A program made the translations under genes and the position numbers. Shown here piece after piece: positions 1 through 9,179 of a stretch of DNA of 64,000 nt. The notes below the pieces were generated by a model that was given only the letters and a program-made list of their open reading frames with translations, was not told where the DNA came from and made no database searches. How positions within the stretch are numbered: the first letter of the stretch is position 1; each line of letters starts with the position of its first letter. The stretch comes from DASSQJ01 sp963726295 (GTDB taxonomy: Bacteria; Actinomycetota; Actinomycetes; Actinomycetales; Dermatophilaceae): positions 12,896 to 76,895 of the forward strand of contig CAVSBW010000009.1 in the NCBI GenBank assembly GCA_963726295.1, given 5' to 3'.

Positions 1-319
1 CACCCGTGCGCCCAGAAGTGCCTATGGGTGTGCCCCCTTGGCGGCGGAATGCCCTGCTCGCTCGGAAGCCGTCGCATGGGACGATCAAGGCGTGAGGATC
101 GTCGACCGGATCCGAAGGTGGTGAAGGACGCGCGCGGATGGCTGGTCCCGGATGACGCCGCGAACGGTTCCGCCGGCAGGACCGCCAGTCTTCGATCGGG
201 ATGGGAAAGCCTCTACCGAGGATCCGCCTCCCGGCTCGTAAGTCTGCGTCCGAATGCGCCCAGCTCGCGGCGGAATTTCGCTGTGCGTGCTCTGGCTGCC
301 GCCCACGCGGTGCCGTGGG
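1..319. other. No supported gene at left edge
   Basis: This stretch lies downstream of the 3' end of the minus-strand flavin reductase gene. Open frames exist on both strands, but their translations are Arg/Pro/Gly-rich with no family motif, as expected by chance in DNA of this GC content. I see no convincing terminator hairpin. It may mark the left border of the cluster. Confidence 0.5.
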
Positions 320-1045
320 CTACCCGCCGACCGCGACCACCCGGTCCGCCGGCGCCCCGCTGGCCCGGGCGGCCGCCCGGCACGCGGTGACGAACCCCTG
401 CGGTCCCGCGACGACGACGTCGTGGCCGCTGAGGTCCGGCGCGACCCGCGGCAGGATCGCCGGGACGCGTCCGTGCAGGCGGCCCGCGGCCCACGCACGG
501 GTCAGGGTCGTCAGCGTCCGGAAGTTCGGGTACCGGAGGGACCAGTCCGCGAGGGTTCCTCCGGCGAGCACGTGGCGTTCCGTGCGCACCGAGAGGAGCA
601 CCGTGAGCGGCTCGGCGTGGCCCGCCGCCAGCGCGGCGTCCGCAAGGGCGAGGATCGGGGCGAGGCCGGACCCGCCGGCCAGGCACAGCGTAGGGCACCG
701 ACGCGACAGCTCGGGGGCCCGCGCGCCGCGGGGTCCGGTGACCCGGATGCGGTCGCCCTGTCGCACGCCCTCGTGGACCCAGCCGCTCAGCGCGCCGCCC
801 GTCGCCCGGGAGACGAGAAGGGACAGCTCGCCGTCCCCCCGCGGGGCGTTGCAGATGGTGTAGGGCCGCGTTGTGGCGTCGGGGCCGTGAACGAGCAGGT
901 ACTGGCCCGGCCGGTGGTCGATGCCGCCGCCAAGGGGACGCAGGCGCAGCTCGACGACGCCGGGCCCGTGTGCCACCTTGCCCACGACCTCCGCGGACTG
1001 GCTCACCCCGTTGGCCCCCCGGTCAGCCGGCGCGACGAGCGGCAT
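320..1045 (-). CDS. Flavodoxin/ferredoxin reductase-like FAD/NAD(P) oxidoreductase
   Basis: A 241-residue single-chain flavin reductase of the ferredoxin-NADP reductase superfamily. An FAD-binding beta-barrel covers roughly residues 15-115, with the flavin-binding motif RPYT at 60-63. An NAD(P)-binding half follows, with GGSGLAP at 124-130. No 2Fe-2S domain is present, so it should pass electrons from NAD(P)H to flavin or to a separate partner. The ATG at 1045 overlaps the end of the upstream luciferase-like monooxygenase gene by 23 bp, so the two are probably made together. Supplying reduced FMN to that monooxygenase, or electrons to one of the three cluster P450s, is a reasonable inference. 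A longer reading frame runs further upstream, but it lies entirely over the monooxygenase gene. Confidence 0.88.
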   Translation of the reverse strand: MPLVAPADRGANGVSQSAEVVGKVAHGPGVVELRLRPLGGGIDHRPGQYLLVHGPDATTRPYTICNAPRGDGELSLLVSRATGGALSGWVHEGVRQGDRIRVTGPRGARAPELSRRCPTLCLAGGSGLAPILALADAALAAGHAEPLTVLLSVRTERHVLAGGTLADWSLRYPNFRTLTTLTRAWAAGRLHGRVPAILPRVAPDLSGHDVVVAGPQGFVTACRAAARASGAPADRVVAVGG

Positions 1046-2081
1046 CGTGCGCTCCGACCAGCCCGGCCACGTGCTCCAGCGACTCCATGATGTCCGGCGC
1101 CGGGACCCCGTAGTCGACGAGGCAGGCGATCTCGTCGACGCCCGTCGCGGCCATCCTGGCCACCGTGCGGTCCGCGTCGGCGAGCGTGCCGAAAAGGCCG
1201 CTCGATGTGAAGTACCGGTCGAAGGCGAGGCGCACCAACGACTCGCGCTCCTTCTCGGACACCGAGTCGACGTCGAGGCCGGGCGGAAGGAGACCACTGG
1301 ATGCCGCGACGAGCTCGAGCGAGCTGCGCAGGTAGCCGCTCAGGGGCTCGCGGACGCGGTCGCGGACGGCTTCACGGTCCTCCCCGAGGAGGGTGTGCAG
1401 CATGAGCACCACGTGTCCGCGGGCCTGCGGCCCACGGGCCTCGGCGAACGCCTCGCGATAGGCCGCGATCTTGTCGCGGAGCTCCTCCGGGGACTGTCCG
1501 AGCAAGTGCGTCAGCACACCGGCGCCGAGGCGGCCCGCAGCGCGGAATGTGTCGACCGACCCGGCGCTCGTGACCCAAACCGGCAGCTCCGGTTGAACGG
1601 GCGGAGGGAAGACGCGTACCTCCCGCGGGGCACCGGTGCCGTCGGGGAACTCGAGGCTGTCACCGCGCCACAGCCGGCGGACCTGCTCCACGGTGTCGGT
1701 GAGCACCGTCCTGCGGTCCTCGTACGCCTCGGGGCGCAGGACGAAGTCGGTTGCGTGCCACCCGGAGGCGAACGAGACCCCAACCCGGCCGTCGGAGAGG
1801 TTGTCCACGACGGCCCACTCCTCGGCGATCCGGACCGGGTGGTGCAAAGGAGCGACGACGCTGCCGGCCCGGATCCTGATCCGCTCGGTCATGGCGGCGA
1901 CCGCCGCCCCGGTGACCGCCGGGTTCGGGTAGAGGCCACCGAAGGGGTGGAAGTGGCGCTCCGGGGTCCAGACGGCCGTGAACCCGTGCGCGTCGGCGAA
2001 TCGGGCGCAGTCGAGGAGCAGACGGTACCCGTGGTCACCGGCGGTGGCGCTATCGGCGAAGAAGAAAAGGCTGTAGTCCAT
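1023..2081 (-). CDS. Luciferase-like FMN monooxygenase, MupA/Atu3671 type
   Basis: A 352-residue flavin-dependent monooxygenase of the bacterial luciferase superfamily. It opens with MDYSLFFFADSA and carries the block VWTPERHFHPFGGLYPNP, typical of the MupA/Atu3671 subgroup. That subgroup is usually found beside or fused to NRPS/PKS proteins and is thought to act on carrier-bound intermediates using FMNH2 and oxygen. It starts 11 bp after the NRPS stop codon and overlaps the flavin reductase gene downstream, which could supply reduced flavin. Length matches stand-alone family members. The oxidised position cannot be deduced; N-hydroxylation or C-hydroxylation of an assembly-line intermediate are both possible. 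Confidence 0.92.
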   Translation of the reverse strand: MDYSLFFFADSATAGDHGYRLLLDCARFADAHGFTAVWTPERHFHPFGGLYPNPAVTGAAVAAMTERIRIRAGSVVAPLHHPVRIAEEWAVVDNLSDGRVGVSFASGWHATDFVLRPEAYEDRRTVLTDTVEQVRRLWRGDSLEFPDGTGAPREVRVFPPPVQPELPVWVTSAGSVDTFRAAGRLGAGVLTHLLGQSPEELRDKIAAYREAFAEARGPQARGHVVLMLHTLLGEDREAVRDRVREPLSGYLRSSLELVAASSGLLPPGLDVDSVSEKERESLVRLAFDRYFTSSGLFGTLADADRTVARMAATGVDEIACLVDYGVPAPDIMESLEHVAGLVGAHDAARRAG

Positions 2082-2092
2082 GCCCGGCCGCC

Positions 2093-5000
2093 TCAGAGCC
2101 GGCTCAACAGCTCGTCGAGCTGTGTCTGGTCGACCCGCGCGAGGGGGAAGTCCGACGCCACCGGCGCTGGCCCGTCCTCGTCGTCACCGGGGGCCGCCAT
2201 GACGCGCAGCTCGTCGACGAGGCGTTCCGCCGCCGCGGCCACGGTCTCGACGCGGTGCCGCGCCGGGTCGTGGGTCCAGCGGGCGGTGATCACCCCGTCG
2301 CCCAGCTCGAGGTCGACCTCGAGCGGGTACGCGCGAGGGGTGCGGGCGCTCCGCTCGCCGTCGGCGGGACCGAGGAGGCGTAGCCCGGGACGCTCGGCGG
2401 GCGGCTCCGGGGTCACGAACCGCACCACGAGGTCGGCGCCCGGGTCGCTCACGGGATCGGAGTCCTGGCGCAGGAGCTGCCAGCCGACGCCGTCACCGGG
2501 CACGGCACCGAGATGGTCCGCGACCGCGCGGACCGCGTCGGACGCCGGCTCGTCGGGGTTCGCCGGCAGCACGACCGGGTGGACGTGCCCGAAACGGCCC
2601 ACCGTCCGGGCGAGGTCGACCTCGGGGAAGACCGCCACACGGTCCTGCCGCTCGAGGTCGACCCGGACGGCGTCGCCGCGCGCGCAGGGCGCGAGGCTGC
2701 GTCCGAGGGCGGCAAGGACGACCTCCTCGACCCGGCAGCCGAGTCGCTCGGCCACGGCCCTCACGCCGTCGGTGTCCCTGCGGTTCAGGGCCGTCGACAT
2801 CGTCCGAGCGCTGGCGACCGTGGTCGGGGCGTCGGGCTCGGGTCCGTCGGAGGCGAGCGAGCCGGATGCCCTCGCCACGACGGACTCCCAGTGGTAACGC
2901 TCACCCTGGACGTCCTCGCTGCCGACGTGCCGGGCCAGCCGCCGGGCCCACGACTGCCACGACGTCGTCTTCGCGGGGAGGGTGGGCTCGGTCCCGTCGC
3001 GTCGGGCCCGGAGCCCGGCCGCGAGGTCGTCGAGGAGGATCCCGAGCGAGGTCCGGTCCGCGACCAGCCCGTGGGCGACGATGACCAGGCGGTCGGGCCG
3101 CGGGCCCCGACGGGCGAGCAGGACCCTCGTGAGTGGGCCGACGGCCGGGTCGAGCCCACGCTGGGCCACGTCCACGAGCTCGGCGAGGCGGGCGTCCTGC
3201 CCCTCCTCGTCGAGGTCGGAGAGGTCGTGGAGCGCCACGGGGGTTGCGTCGCCGGGCGCCGCGACGCGCACCCGGGTCGACTCCCCCGCCACGAGCAGGC
3301 GCTGGCGCAGACCGTCGTGGTGGAGCATCACCTGCTCGACGGTGGCGCGCAGGTCGTCGTCGTCGACCGGTCCGGTGGGCTCGAGCTCCGCGGAGACGTT
3401 CCAGTGCGCCACGTCCGGGGCTCCCGCGGTGCACAGCCACCGCTGGGAGGGGGCCAGCGGCGCCGGACCCGAGACGGGCCCCTGCTCGGCGTCGACGACC
3501 GGTCCGACGGCCGCGACGGCCGCGAGCGAGGCGACCGTGGGTCTCGAGAAGACGTCGAACGGGGTGAGCCGAACGCCACGCTCGGCGGCCCGCGCGACGA
3601 CCTGAATGGCGAGGATGGAGTCCCCGCCGATCTCGAAGAAGTTGTCGTGGATGCCCACCCGCGGCCGGCCGAGGACGTCGGCCACCGCGGTCGCCAGCAG
3701 CTCCTGGACCGGCGTCTCGGGCTCCACCTCCTGCTCGCCGCTCGGCCCGGGCTCGCCGGTCGGTTCCGGCAGGGCGGCGCGGTCGACCTTGCCGTTCGAG
3801 GTCACGGGGAGGGCCTCCAGCGCCACCAGCTCAGCCGGCACCATGTACCCCGGAAGCTCGCCCTGGAGGTGGCGTCGCACCTCGCCGAGGTCGAGTCCCC
3901 CATCGGTCGCGGCCACGACGTAGCCGACAAGGCGGCGGTCGCCGAGGGCCGGCTCCACGGCGACGACGACTGACTCCGCGACGCCCGGCTGCCGGTTCAG
4001 TGCCGACTCGACCTCGGTCGGCTCGATGCGGTAGCCACGGACCTTGATCTGGGTGTCGACCCGGGAGTGGAACTCCAGGTTGCCGTCCGGGCGCCGACGC
4101 ACCAGATCGCCGGTGCGGTACAGGCGGCCTCGCGGGCTCGCCGGGTCGGCGACGAACCGCTCCGCGGTCAGTGCCGCCCGGCCGAGGTAGCCGCGGGCCA
4201 GTGTTCCGCCACCGATGTGGAGCTCTCCCACCGCGCCGACGGGCACGGGTCGCAGCCGGTCGTCGAGCACGGAGAGGTCCGCCGACGGGATCGGCGTCCC
4301 GATCGGGAGGTTCGGCCACGAGGGGGTCGGGTCGCCCGGGTCGAGCCGGAAGAACGTGGAGGTGACCGTCGTCTCGGTCAGCCCGTAGCAGTGGACCAGC
4401 GGCGTCCCGTGCCGGCGCCACCGCTCGACGCGCTCGGGCAGGACCCGCTCGCCGCCGATGACGACCATCCGCAGGCAGTCCGGCAGGTCGCGCTCGCGCC
4501 GGTCCAGCTCCCTCACCCACTCGTGCCAGAACGCCGTGGGCAGCTCCATCACCGTGATGCGCTCGCGCCGGGCAAGGTCCGCGAGGTCGTCCTCCCCGTT
4601 CGTCACCGACCTGGCGGGCACGACGACGCACCCGCCGGCCAACCAGACGGGGAACAGCTCCTCCGCGAGGACGTCGAAGCCGGGCGAGGCGAACTGGAGG
4701 AAGCGGTCACCCGACCCGAGGCCGAGCCGTTCCTGCACCTCGCGCGCGAAGGTCATGAGCGAGCCGTGCTCGACCATCGCGCCCTTCGGCGTCCCGGTGG
4801 AACCGGAGGTGTACACGACGTAGGCCAGGGAGTCAGGCGCCGGGAGGGACAGTGGGGCGTCGTCGCCGGGCTCGGGCTCGGCGGGCACGTCCACGAGGAC
4901 CGTTCGCGGTGCCGAACCCTCGGGCGCCGCCCCCGCGACCACGGACTCGTGGGTGCCGTCCGTGAGGAGCACCTCGACACCGGCGTCGGCGAGCACGCGG

Positions 5001-6754
5001 CAACTCCGGAGCGGTGGGTAGTCGACGTCCAGCGGCACGTACGCGCCACCGGACTTCAGCACCCCGAGCACCGCGGTGAGCAGCCGTGGGGAGCGGTCGA
5101 GGAGGATGCCGACCAGGGACCCCTCCGCGACCCCCTCCCGCCGCAGCCGACGGGCCAGCCGGTCGGCGTCGCGGTCGAGCTCCGCGTAGCTCGTTGAGAC
5201 CCCGTCGCACACCACCGCAGGAGCGTGCGGAGCCTGCGCGACCCGGGCCGCGAAGAGCTCGACGTAGGTGGGCGGCGGGGTGGCGGTCCCCACGCACGCC
5301 GCCGGGAGGACGGTCCGCGGGTCGGTCTCCAGGTCCACCCCGTCGACGGTTGTCTCCGGAGACGTGGCGATCTCGTGGAGGATCCGCTCGAACTGACCGG
5401 CGAGGAGGACCACGGTCTCGTCGTCGAACATCTCGGTCATGTAGAGCCATTGGAGGCACAGCTCGTCCGCTTCGGGGTTCACGCCGAGGGTGAGGGGGCT
5501 GGGCGCGAGGTTCGACGGCATGGGCTCCGGGAGGATCCGCAGCCCCGGCACCTCGAGCCGGGTGGGCGTCGTGCGGACGTCGAGCCACATGTCCATGAGC
5601 GAGCTGACCGCCGTCTCAGGCCCGAGGTCGAGCTGGTCGAGCATCGCGTCGACGGGTAGGTCCTGGTGGCCGTAGGCCGTGACGACGGTGGCCCGCGCCG
5701 TCCGGACCACCTCGCGGAGCGTCTGCTCGCCGCTGACGCGGACCCGCAGCGGGAGCGCACCGACGAAGCACCCGAGGGTCCGCTCGATCTCGGCACGGTT
5801 GCGCCCGACGAGGATCTCGCCGATGACGAGGTCCTGACGTCCCGTGTAGCGGTGCAGCAGCACGGCGCTCGCCGCGCAGAGGACCACCGCGAGCGAGGCC
5901 CGCTCGTCGTCGGCGAACCGGCGAAGGGCCACGGCCACGGCGCTCGGCAGCTCCCTCATCAGATCCCCGCCCACGAAGGTCGGCGTGGCCGGGTACGGGC
6001 GGTCGCTGGGCAGCGCCAGCCCCGCCGGGACCCCCTCGAGCGTGTTCCGCCAGTGCTCGCTCTCCGCGTCGATCCGTTCGACCTCGACCCCGCGCTGCCA
6101 CACGGCGAAGTCCGCGTACTGGACCTCCACCGGAGGTAGGCCGCCGCACCCCGTGCTGTGCTGTTTGTAGAGGGCCGCGAACTCCTCGACGAGGAACCCC
6201 ATCGAGACGAGATCGCCGGCGCTGTGGTCGGTCGTGATGAGCACGGCGTGCTCGGCAGGGCCGAAGCGCAGGAGCGAGATCCTCAGCCGATGGTGCTGGT
6301 CGGCGTCGAAGGGTGTCACGACCTCCGCCTCCCAGCGACGCCGCAGCTCGGAACGCTGCTCGTCCTCCCCGAGGTGAGTGAGGTCATCGACTGGGACCGG
6401 GACCGCGGACACGGGGTGGACCACCTGGACCAGGCCGCCGTCGGGCTGCTCCTCCACCGTCGACCGCAGCACCTCGTGGCGCTCGGTGACCTCGGTCAGC
6501 GCCCGGCCGAGGATGTCCCGGTCGAAGTCACCCTCGACCCGGAACGCGCCGATGATGTTGTTCGCGCCGCGGAAGCGGCCGAAGGCCCACTCACGCTGCT
6601 GCTGGATCGACAGCGGCGCCGGCCGGCTCCGGTCCCGGGCGGTGATCCGCTCGCCACCGGGCGGGTCGTGGACGACCCGGTCGGCGAGCCGTCGCTCGAG
6701 CAGCTCACGCTGCTCCGGGGAGAGCGCGGCGATGCGCGTGTGGAGTTCGGTCAT
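2093..6754 (-). CDS. NRPS module C-A-T-E*, probable guanidino amino acid
   Basis: A 1,553-residue NRPS. Domains: C (about 45-470, active-site segment DHSAGD at 176-181, so the first His of HHxxxD is Asp but the catalytic second His remains); A (about 495-995, TSGSTGTPKG at 649-658, YGLTETT at 790, NGKVD at 987); T with the pantetheine Ser1046; and a C-terminal epimerisation-like domain (about 1095-1535). Pocket residues read by alignment to GrsA give DVEEVGCVTK. The Glu at positions 239 and 278 suggests a cationic side chain such as Arg, hydroxyarginine or capreomycidine, which fits the capreomycidine-synthase-like gene directly upstream (ATGA overlap). The E domain has AHGLVADR at 1227 where HHxxxDG is expected, so the catalytic His is Gly, although the typical E-domain tail (DFPLARVDQ) is intact. 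It may be inactive or do something else. Confidence 0.95.
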   Translation of the reverse strand: MTELHTRIAALSPEQRELLERRLADRVVHDPPGGERITARDRSRPAPLSIQQQREWAFGRFRGANNIIGAFRVEGDFDRDILGRALTEVTERHEVLRSTVEEQPDGGLVQVVHPVSAVPVPVDDLTHLGEDEQRSELRRRWEAEVVTPFDADQHHRLRISLLRFGPAEHAVLITTDHSAGDLVSMGFLVEEFAALYKQHSTGCGGLPPVEVQYADFAVWQRGVEVERIDAESEHWRNTLEGVPAGLALPSDRPYPATPTFVGGDLMRELPSAVAVALRRFADDERASLAVVLCAASAVLLHRYTGRQDLVIGEILVGRNRAEIERTLGCFVGALPLRVRVSGEQTLREVVRTARATVVTAYGHQDLPVDAMLDQLDLGPETAVSSLMDMWLDVRTTPTRLEVPGLRILPEPMPSNLAPSPLTLGVNPEADELCLQWLYMTEMFDDETVVLLAGQFERILHEIATSPETTVDGVDLETDPRTVLPAACVGTATPPPTYVELFAARVAQAPHAPAVVCDGVSTSYAELDRDADRLARRLRREGVAEGSLVGILLDRSPRLLTAVLGVLKSGGAYVPLDVDYPPLRSCRVLADAGVEVLLTDGTHESVVAGAAPEGSAPRTVLVDVPAEPEPGDDAPLSLPAPDSLAYVVYTSGSTGTPKGAMVEHGSLMTFAREVQERLGLGSGDRFLQFASPGFDVLAEELFPVWLAGGCVVVPARSVTNGEDDLADLARRERITVMELPTAFWHEWVRELDRRERDLPDCLRMVVIGGERVLPERVERWRRHGTPLVHCYGLTETTVTSTFFRLDPGDPTPSWPNLPIGTPIPSADLSVLDDRLRPVPVGAVGELHIGGGTLARGYLGRAALTAERFVADPASPRGRLYRTGDLVRRRPDGNLEFHSRVDTQIKVRGYRIEPTEVESALNRQPGVAESVVVAVEPALGDRRLVGYVVAATDGGLDLGEVRRHLQGELPGYMVPAELVALEALPVTSNGKVDRAALPEPTGEPGPSGEQEVEPETPVQELLATAVADVLGRPRVGIHDNFFEIGGDSILAIQVVARAAERGVRLTPFDVFSRPTVASLAAVAAVGPVVDAEQGPVSGPAPLAPSQRWLCTAGAPDVAHWNVSAELEPTGPVDDDDLRATVEQVMLHHDGLRQRLLVAGESTRVRVAAPGDATPVALHDLSDLDEEGQDARLAELVDVAQRGLDPAVGPLTRVLLARRGPRPDRLVIVAHGLVADRTSLGILLDDLAAGLRARRDGTEPTLPAKTTSWQSWARRLARHVGSEDVQGERYHWESVVARASGSLASDGPEPDAPTTVASARTMSTALNRRDTDGVRAVAERLGCRVEEVVLAALGRSLAPCARGDAVRVDLERQDRVAVFPEVDLARTVGRFGHVHPVVLPANPDEPASDAVRAVADHLGAVPGDGVGWQLLRQDSDPVSDPGADLVVRFVTPEPPAERPGLRLLGPADGERSARTPRAYPLEVDLELGDGVITARWTHDPARHRVETVAAAAERLVDELRVMAAPGDDEDGPAPVASDFPLARVDQTQLDELLSRL

Positions 6755-7887
6755 GTCGTGATCACTTCCCTGACGTCGGCGCGCAGAACATGTTCGAGCC
6801 GGTCGAGGCCGGCGGTCAGCTCGTCCCGGCTCCCCCCGAAGCCGAGGCGTACGTAGTTCCGGTACCGGTCGCCGAAGCAGGCGCCCGGAACGAGGAGGAC
6901 GCGGTGCTCTTCGGCCAGCCGGCGACAGGAGGCGACGACGTCCGGCTGCCCGGGAAGTTCCACGAAGGCCGTGACCCCACCCTCCGGTTCGACCCACCGG
7001 ACCAGACCCGGCAGCCGCCCGGCCCACTCGCGCACCACCTCGAGGTTGGCGGCGGCGTGTCGCTGCTGCATCGCGACAATCCGGTCGGCGTTGCGGACCG
7101 CGTGTTCGGTGAGCAGTTCGAGCACCGGCGAGACATACAGCGCGATGTAGTCGCGCAGCAGAGCCATCTCGGCGAGCAGCGCCGGCGGCGCGACGCACCA
7201 CCCGACACGAAGCCCGGCCAGTCCGTAGCTCTTCGAGAAGGTCCCGAAAACGATGGCCCGCCCGTAGCGGTCGCTGGGAAGCGGGAGCGGTGGACGGCGG
7301 TAGGTGAGCTCACCGAAGGCGTGGTCCCAGACGAGCCAGGCGCCGCACCCGGCGGCGATCGAGACGAGCTCCTCCTGCTCGGCCGGGGTGATCGAGACCC
7401 CGGTCGGGTTGTGCGGGAAGTTGACGATGATCATGGCCGGTCCCCGGGCTGCGAGTCGGCGCAGCTCGGCGAGATCGGCGGCGAAGCCCCGGCCCGCGTC
7501 CAGGGCCCACCGGGTCACCCGGCACCCCCGGGCGGCGGCGATGTCGTGGAGCTGCTGGTAGGCGGGGTCGACGCAGATCACCTCGTCGCCCGGTGCGAGT
7601 GCGGTGTTCATCACGAGGTAGATCGCCTCGCTCGAGCCGTGGGTCACCATGACGCGGTCCGGGTCCCCGTGCGTCCAGCGCTCGGCGAGGGCCTGGCGCA
7701 GGTGGGTTCCCCCGTGGCTCTCGCTGTCGTGGAAGACCATGCAGTCGAGTTCGGCCAGGGTGAACCCGCACTGCTCGCGGAGCTCGGCCACGGTGAGGTC
7801 GCGCACTCCGCTGCTCCCGATGTCGTGGTCGACGGCGTGGTAGTAGTCACGCATCCAGGCCTCGAGCGCGGCTACGGCGATGTCCAT
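6751..7887 (-). CDS. Capreomycidine-synthase-like PLP enzyme (VioD family)
   Basis: A 378-residue fold-type I PLP enzyme. The segment around the PLP lysine reads TFSKSYGLAGLRVGW (Lys about 219), and NFPHNPTG gives the aminotransferase-type Asn. The N-terminal pattern (EAWMRDYY, then IGSSGVRDLTVAELR) is what I recall for VioD, the viomycin enzyme that replaces the 3-hydroxyl of (2S,3S)-3-hydroxyarginine to close the capreomycidine ring. A VioC-like hydroxylase that would make that substrate is at 49238-50323. The chosen ATG leaves the conserved N-terminus intact; longer starts up to 7980 add only low-complexity sequence. The stop overlaps the NRPS start (ATGA). A general class I/II aminotransferase is the alternative. 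Confidence 0.82.
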   Translation of the reverse strand: MDIAVAALEAWMRDYYHAVDHDIGSSGVRDLTVAELREQCGFTLAELDCMVFHDSESHGGTHLRQALAERWTHGDPDRVMVTHGSSEAIYLVMNTALAPGDEVICVDPAYQQLHDIAAARGCRVTRWALDAGRGFAADLAELRRLAARGPAMIIVNFPHNPTGVSITPAEQEELVSIAAGCGAWLVWDHAFGELTYRRPPLPLPSDRYGRAIVFGTFSKSYGLAGLRVGWCVAPPALLAEMALLRDYIALYVSPVLELLTEHAVRNADRIVAMQQRHAAANLEVVREWAGRLPGLVRWVEPEGGVTAFVELPGQPDVVASCRRLAEEHRVLLVPGACFGDRYRNYVRLGFGGSRDELTAGLDRLEHVLRADVREVITT

Positions 7888-8008
7888 GTCGCGAGGTTCC
7901 GTCCCGGAGTCGGAGGTGGCCGCCGGACGGGTCCACATCCGGCTCGGCAGCGGCGCACGGGTGCGCCCGCCGGATGTCACCGTAGGAGCGGATGGCCTCT
8001 CCCGGCTG

Positions 8009-8016
8009 TCACGTGA
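8009..8016. promoter_or_regulatory. TCACGTGA palindrome, shared with 32086-32093
   Basis: An eight-base perfect palindrome inside the longer word GTCACGTGAA (8008-8017). The same ten bases recur at 32085-32094 in the other large divergent promoter region. It could be a binding site for a second regulator. No function can be deduced from sequence alone. Confidence 0.4.
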
Positions 8017-8037
8017 AGGCGTGACGAGGGCCGAGGG

Positions 8038-8055
8038 GTCCTCGTTTCACGGGAC
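8038..8055 (+). promoter_or_regulatory. Candidate pathway operator, GTCC-N10-GGAC
   Basis: GTCCTCGTTTCACGGGAC. One member of the recurring 18-bp palindrome family (others at 32127, 46281, 50359 and 50522; weaker ones at 41436 and 54287). It ends 23 nt before the -10-like TAGCCT (8079-8084) and 36 nt before the mbtH ATG. There is no recognisable -35 hexamer, as expected if an activator bound here replaces -35 contacts. The mbtH mRNA would start at or next to its ATG (leaderless). Confidence 0.6.
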
Positions 8056-8091
8056 AGCGAGTCGTACGTGACCGTGCCTAGCCTCGGCGGC

Positions 8092-8304
8092 ATGAACCCC
8101 TTCGACGACCCCGACGGCCGCTTCATCGTCCTCGTGAACGACGAGGAGCAGCACTCCCTCTGGCCCGCCCGGATGGACGTCCCCGCAGGGTGGCGAACCG
8201 TGCACGGAGAGGACGACCGGCAGTCGTGCCTCGACTACATCGAGGCCAACTGGACCGACATCCGCCCCCTCAGCGCCCGCCGCGACGCGTCGCCGGTCGC
8301 CTGA
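8092..8304 (+). CDS. MbtH-like protein
   Basis: A 70-residue MbtH family chaperone that binds and stabilises NRPS adenylation domains. The family signature is complete: NDEEQHSLWP, then VPAGW, then the C-terminal block YIEANWTDIRP. The ATG at 8092 is chosen because family members start with this M-N-P-F-D sequence and because a -10-like box lies seven nucleotides upstream, with no clear ribosome-binding site, suggesting a leaderless message. First gene of the plus-strand operon running to the P450 at 25064. As the only MbtH gene seen here, it probably serves all A domains of the cluster. Confidence 0.97.
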   Translation: MNPFDDPDGRFIVLVNDEEQHSLWPARMDVPAGWRTVHGEDDRQSCLDYIEANWTDIRPLSARRDASPVA

Positions 8305-8327
8305 GCGGGCGCCCACCGGCTCGCGGC

Positions 8328-9179
8328 ATGCTACCGCCGTCGTCGACGGGCGTCGTCGCCGACGACCTCGACTCGCGCTGGCTCAAGCGCCTCCGTCCGG
8401 CGGGAACGCCGGCCGGGGACGTCACCCTCTTCTGCTTCCACCACGCCGGCGGCAGCGCCACCGTGTACCGCGCGTGGGGCACGCGGCTCGAGCCGGCCGT
8501 CGACCCGGTCGCCGTGCAGTTGCCCGGCCGGGCGGACCGGTTCAACGAGGACCCGTACGACCGGTTCCCCCCGCTCGTCGACGCAGTCGTGGAGACGCTC
8601 ACCCCGATGCTCGATCGGCCCTTCGCGTTCTACGGCGCGAGCATGGGCGCACGCCTCGCGTGGGCGGTGACCCTTCGGCTGCGTGAGCTCACGCTGCCGC
8701 TCCCGGTCCGGCTGTTCCTGGCGTGCGAGCCGGGGCCGTGGCACGACGACGGGTCCCGGCCGTGGGAGGCCTGGCCCGGGGGGCTGCCGGGCTACATGCG
8801 CGACCTCGGCGGCACCCCGCCGGAGGTCCTCGCCCAGCCGGAGGTCGTCTCGATCCTCCTGCCGACCCTGCGAGCGGACCTCGTCGCTCTGACGACCGCC
8901 CCGGGCCGGCCGGACACCCCCCTGGACATCCCCATCCACGCCTTCGCCGGGACGACCGACGAGGTCGCCCCACCGGCGCGGATGGCCGCCTGGGCCGACG
9001 AGACGTCAGCGGGGTTCGTCCTCGAACTCGTCCCCGGCAGCCACTTCTTCGACGAGGACGGCGAGTGGCAGGTCCTGCGAGCCATCTCGAGGGACCTGCG
9101 CCGCCCTCTCGCAGGGGGAGCTGGTCGCCCCACGACCACCGACCTCGACGCCGCCACGGGACGAACGGAGCCGTCATGA
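8328..9179 (+). CDS. Type II thioesterase
   Basis: A 283-residue alpha/beta-hydrolase of the type II (editing) thioesterase family, which clears misprimed or stalled acyl groups from carrier domains. The oxyanion region reads FCFHHAGGSA, the nucleophile elbow YGASMGA carries Ser105, the acid lies in FAGTTDEVAP and the His in GSHFF. It follows mbtH by 23 bp, and its stop overlaps the start of the Ser-Ser NRPS (ATGA). A second, Cys-type thioesterase is at 25028-25783. Confidence 0.95.
   Translation: MLPPSSTGVVADDLDSRWLKRLRPAGTPAGDVTLFCFHHAGGSATVYRAWGTRLEPAVDPVAVQLPGRADRFNEDPYDRFPPLVDAVVETLTPMLDRPFAFYGASMGARLAWAVTLRLRELTLPLPVRLFLACEPGPWHDDGSRPWEAWPGGLPGYMRDLGGTPPEVLAQPEVVSILLPTLRADLVALTTAPGRPDTPLDIPIHAFAGTTDEVAPPARMAAWADETSAGFVLELVPGSHFFDEDGEWQVLRAISRDLRRPLAGGAGRPTTTDLDAATGRTEPS

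Larger units (their letters stand above)
7888..8091. promoter_or_regulatory. Divergent promoter region, VioD-like gene versus mbtH operon
   Basis: A 204-bp intergenic region between divergent operons. It holds the perfect palindrome TCACGTGA (8009-8016), an imperfect inverted repeat GTGACGAGG (8021-8029) / CCTCGTTTCAC (8040-8050), the 18-bp GTCC-N10-GGAC palindrome (8038-8055) and a likely -10 box TAGCCT (8079-8084) seven nucleotides before the mbtH ATG. It should control both the minus-strand capreomycidine/NRPS operon and the long plus-strand operon. Confidence 0.75.
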
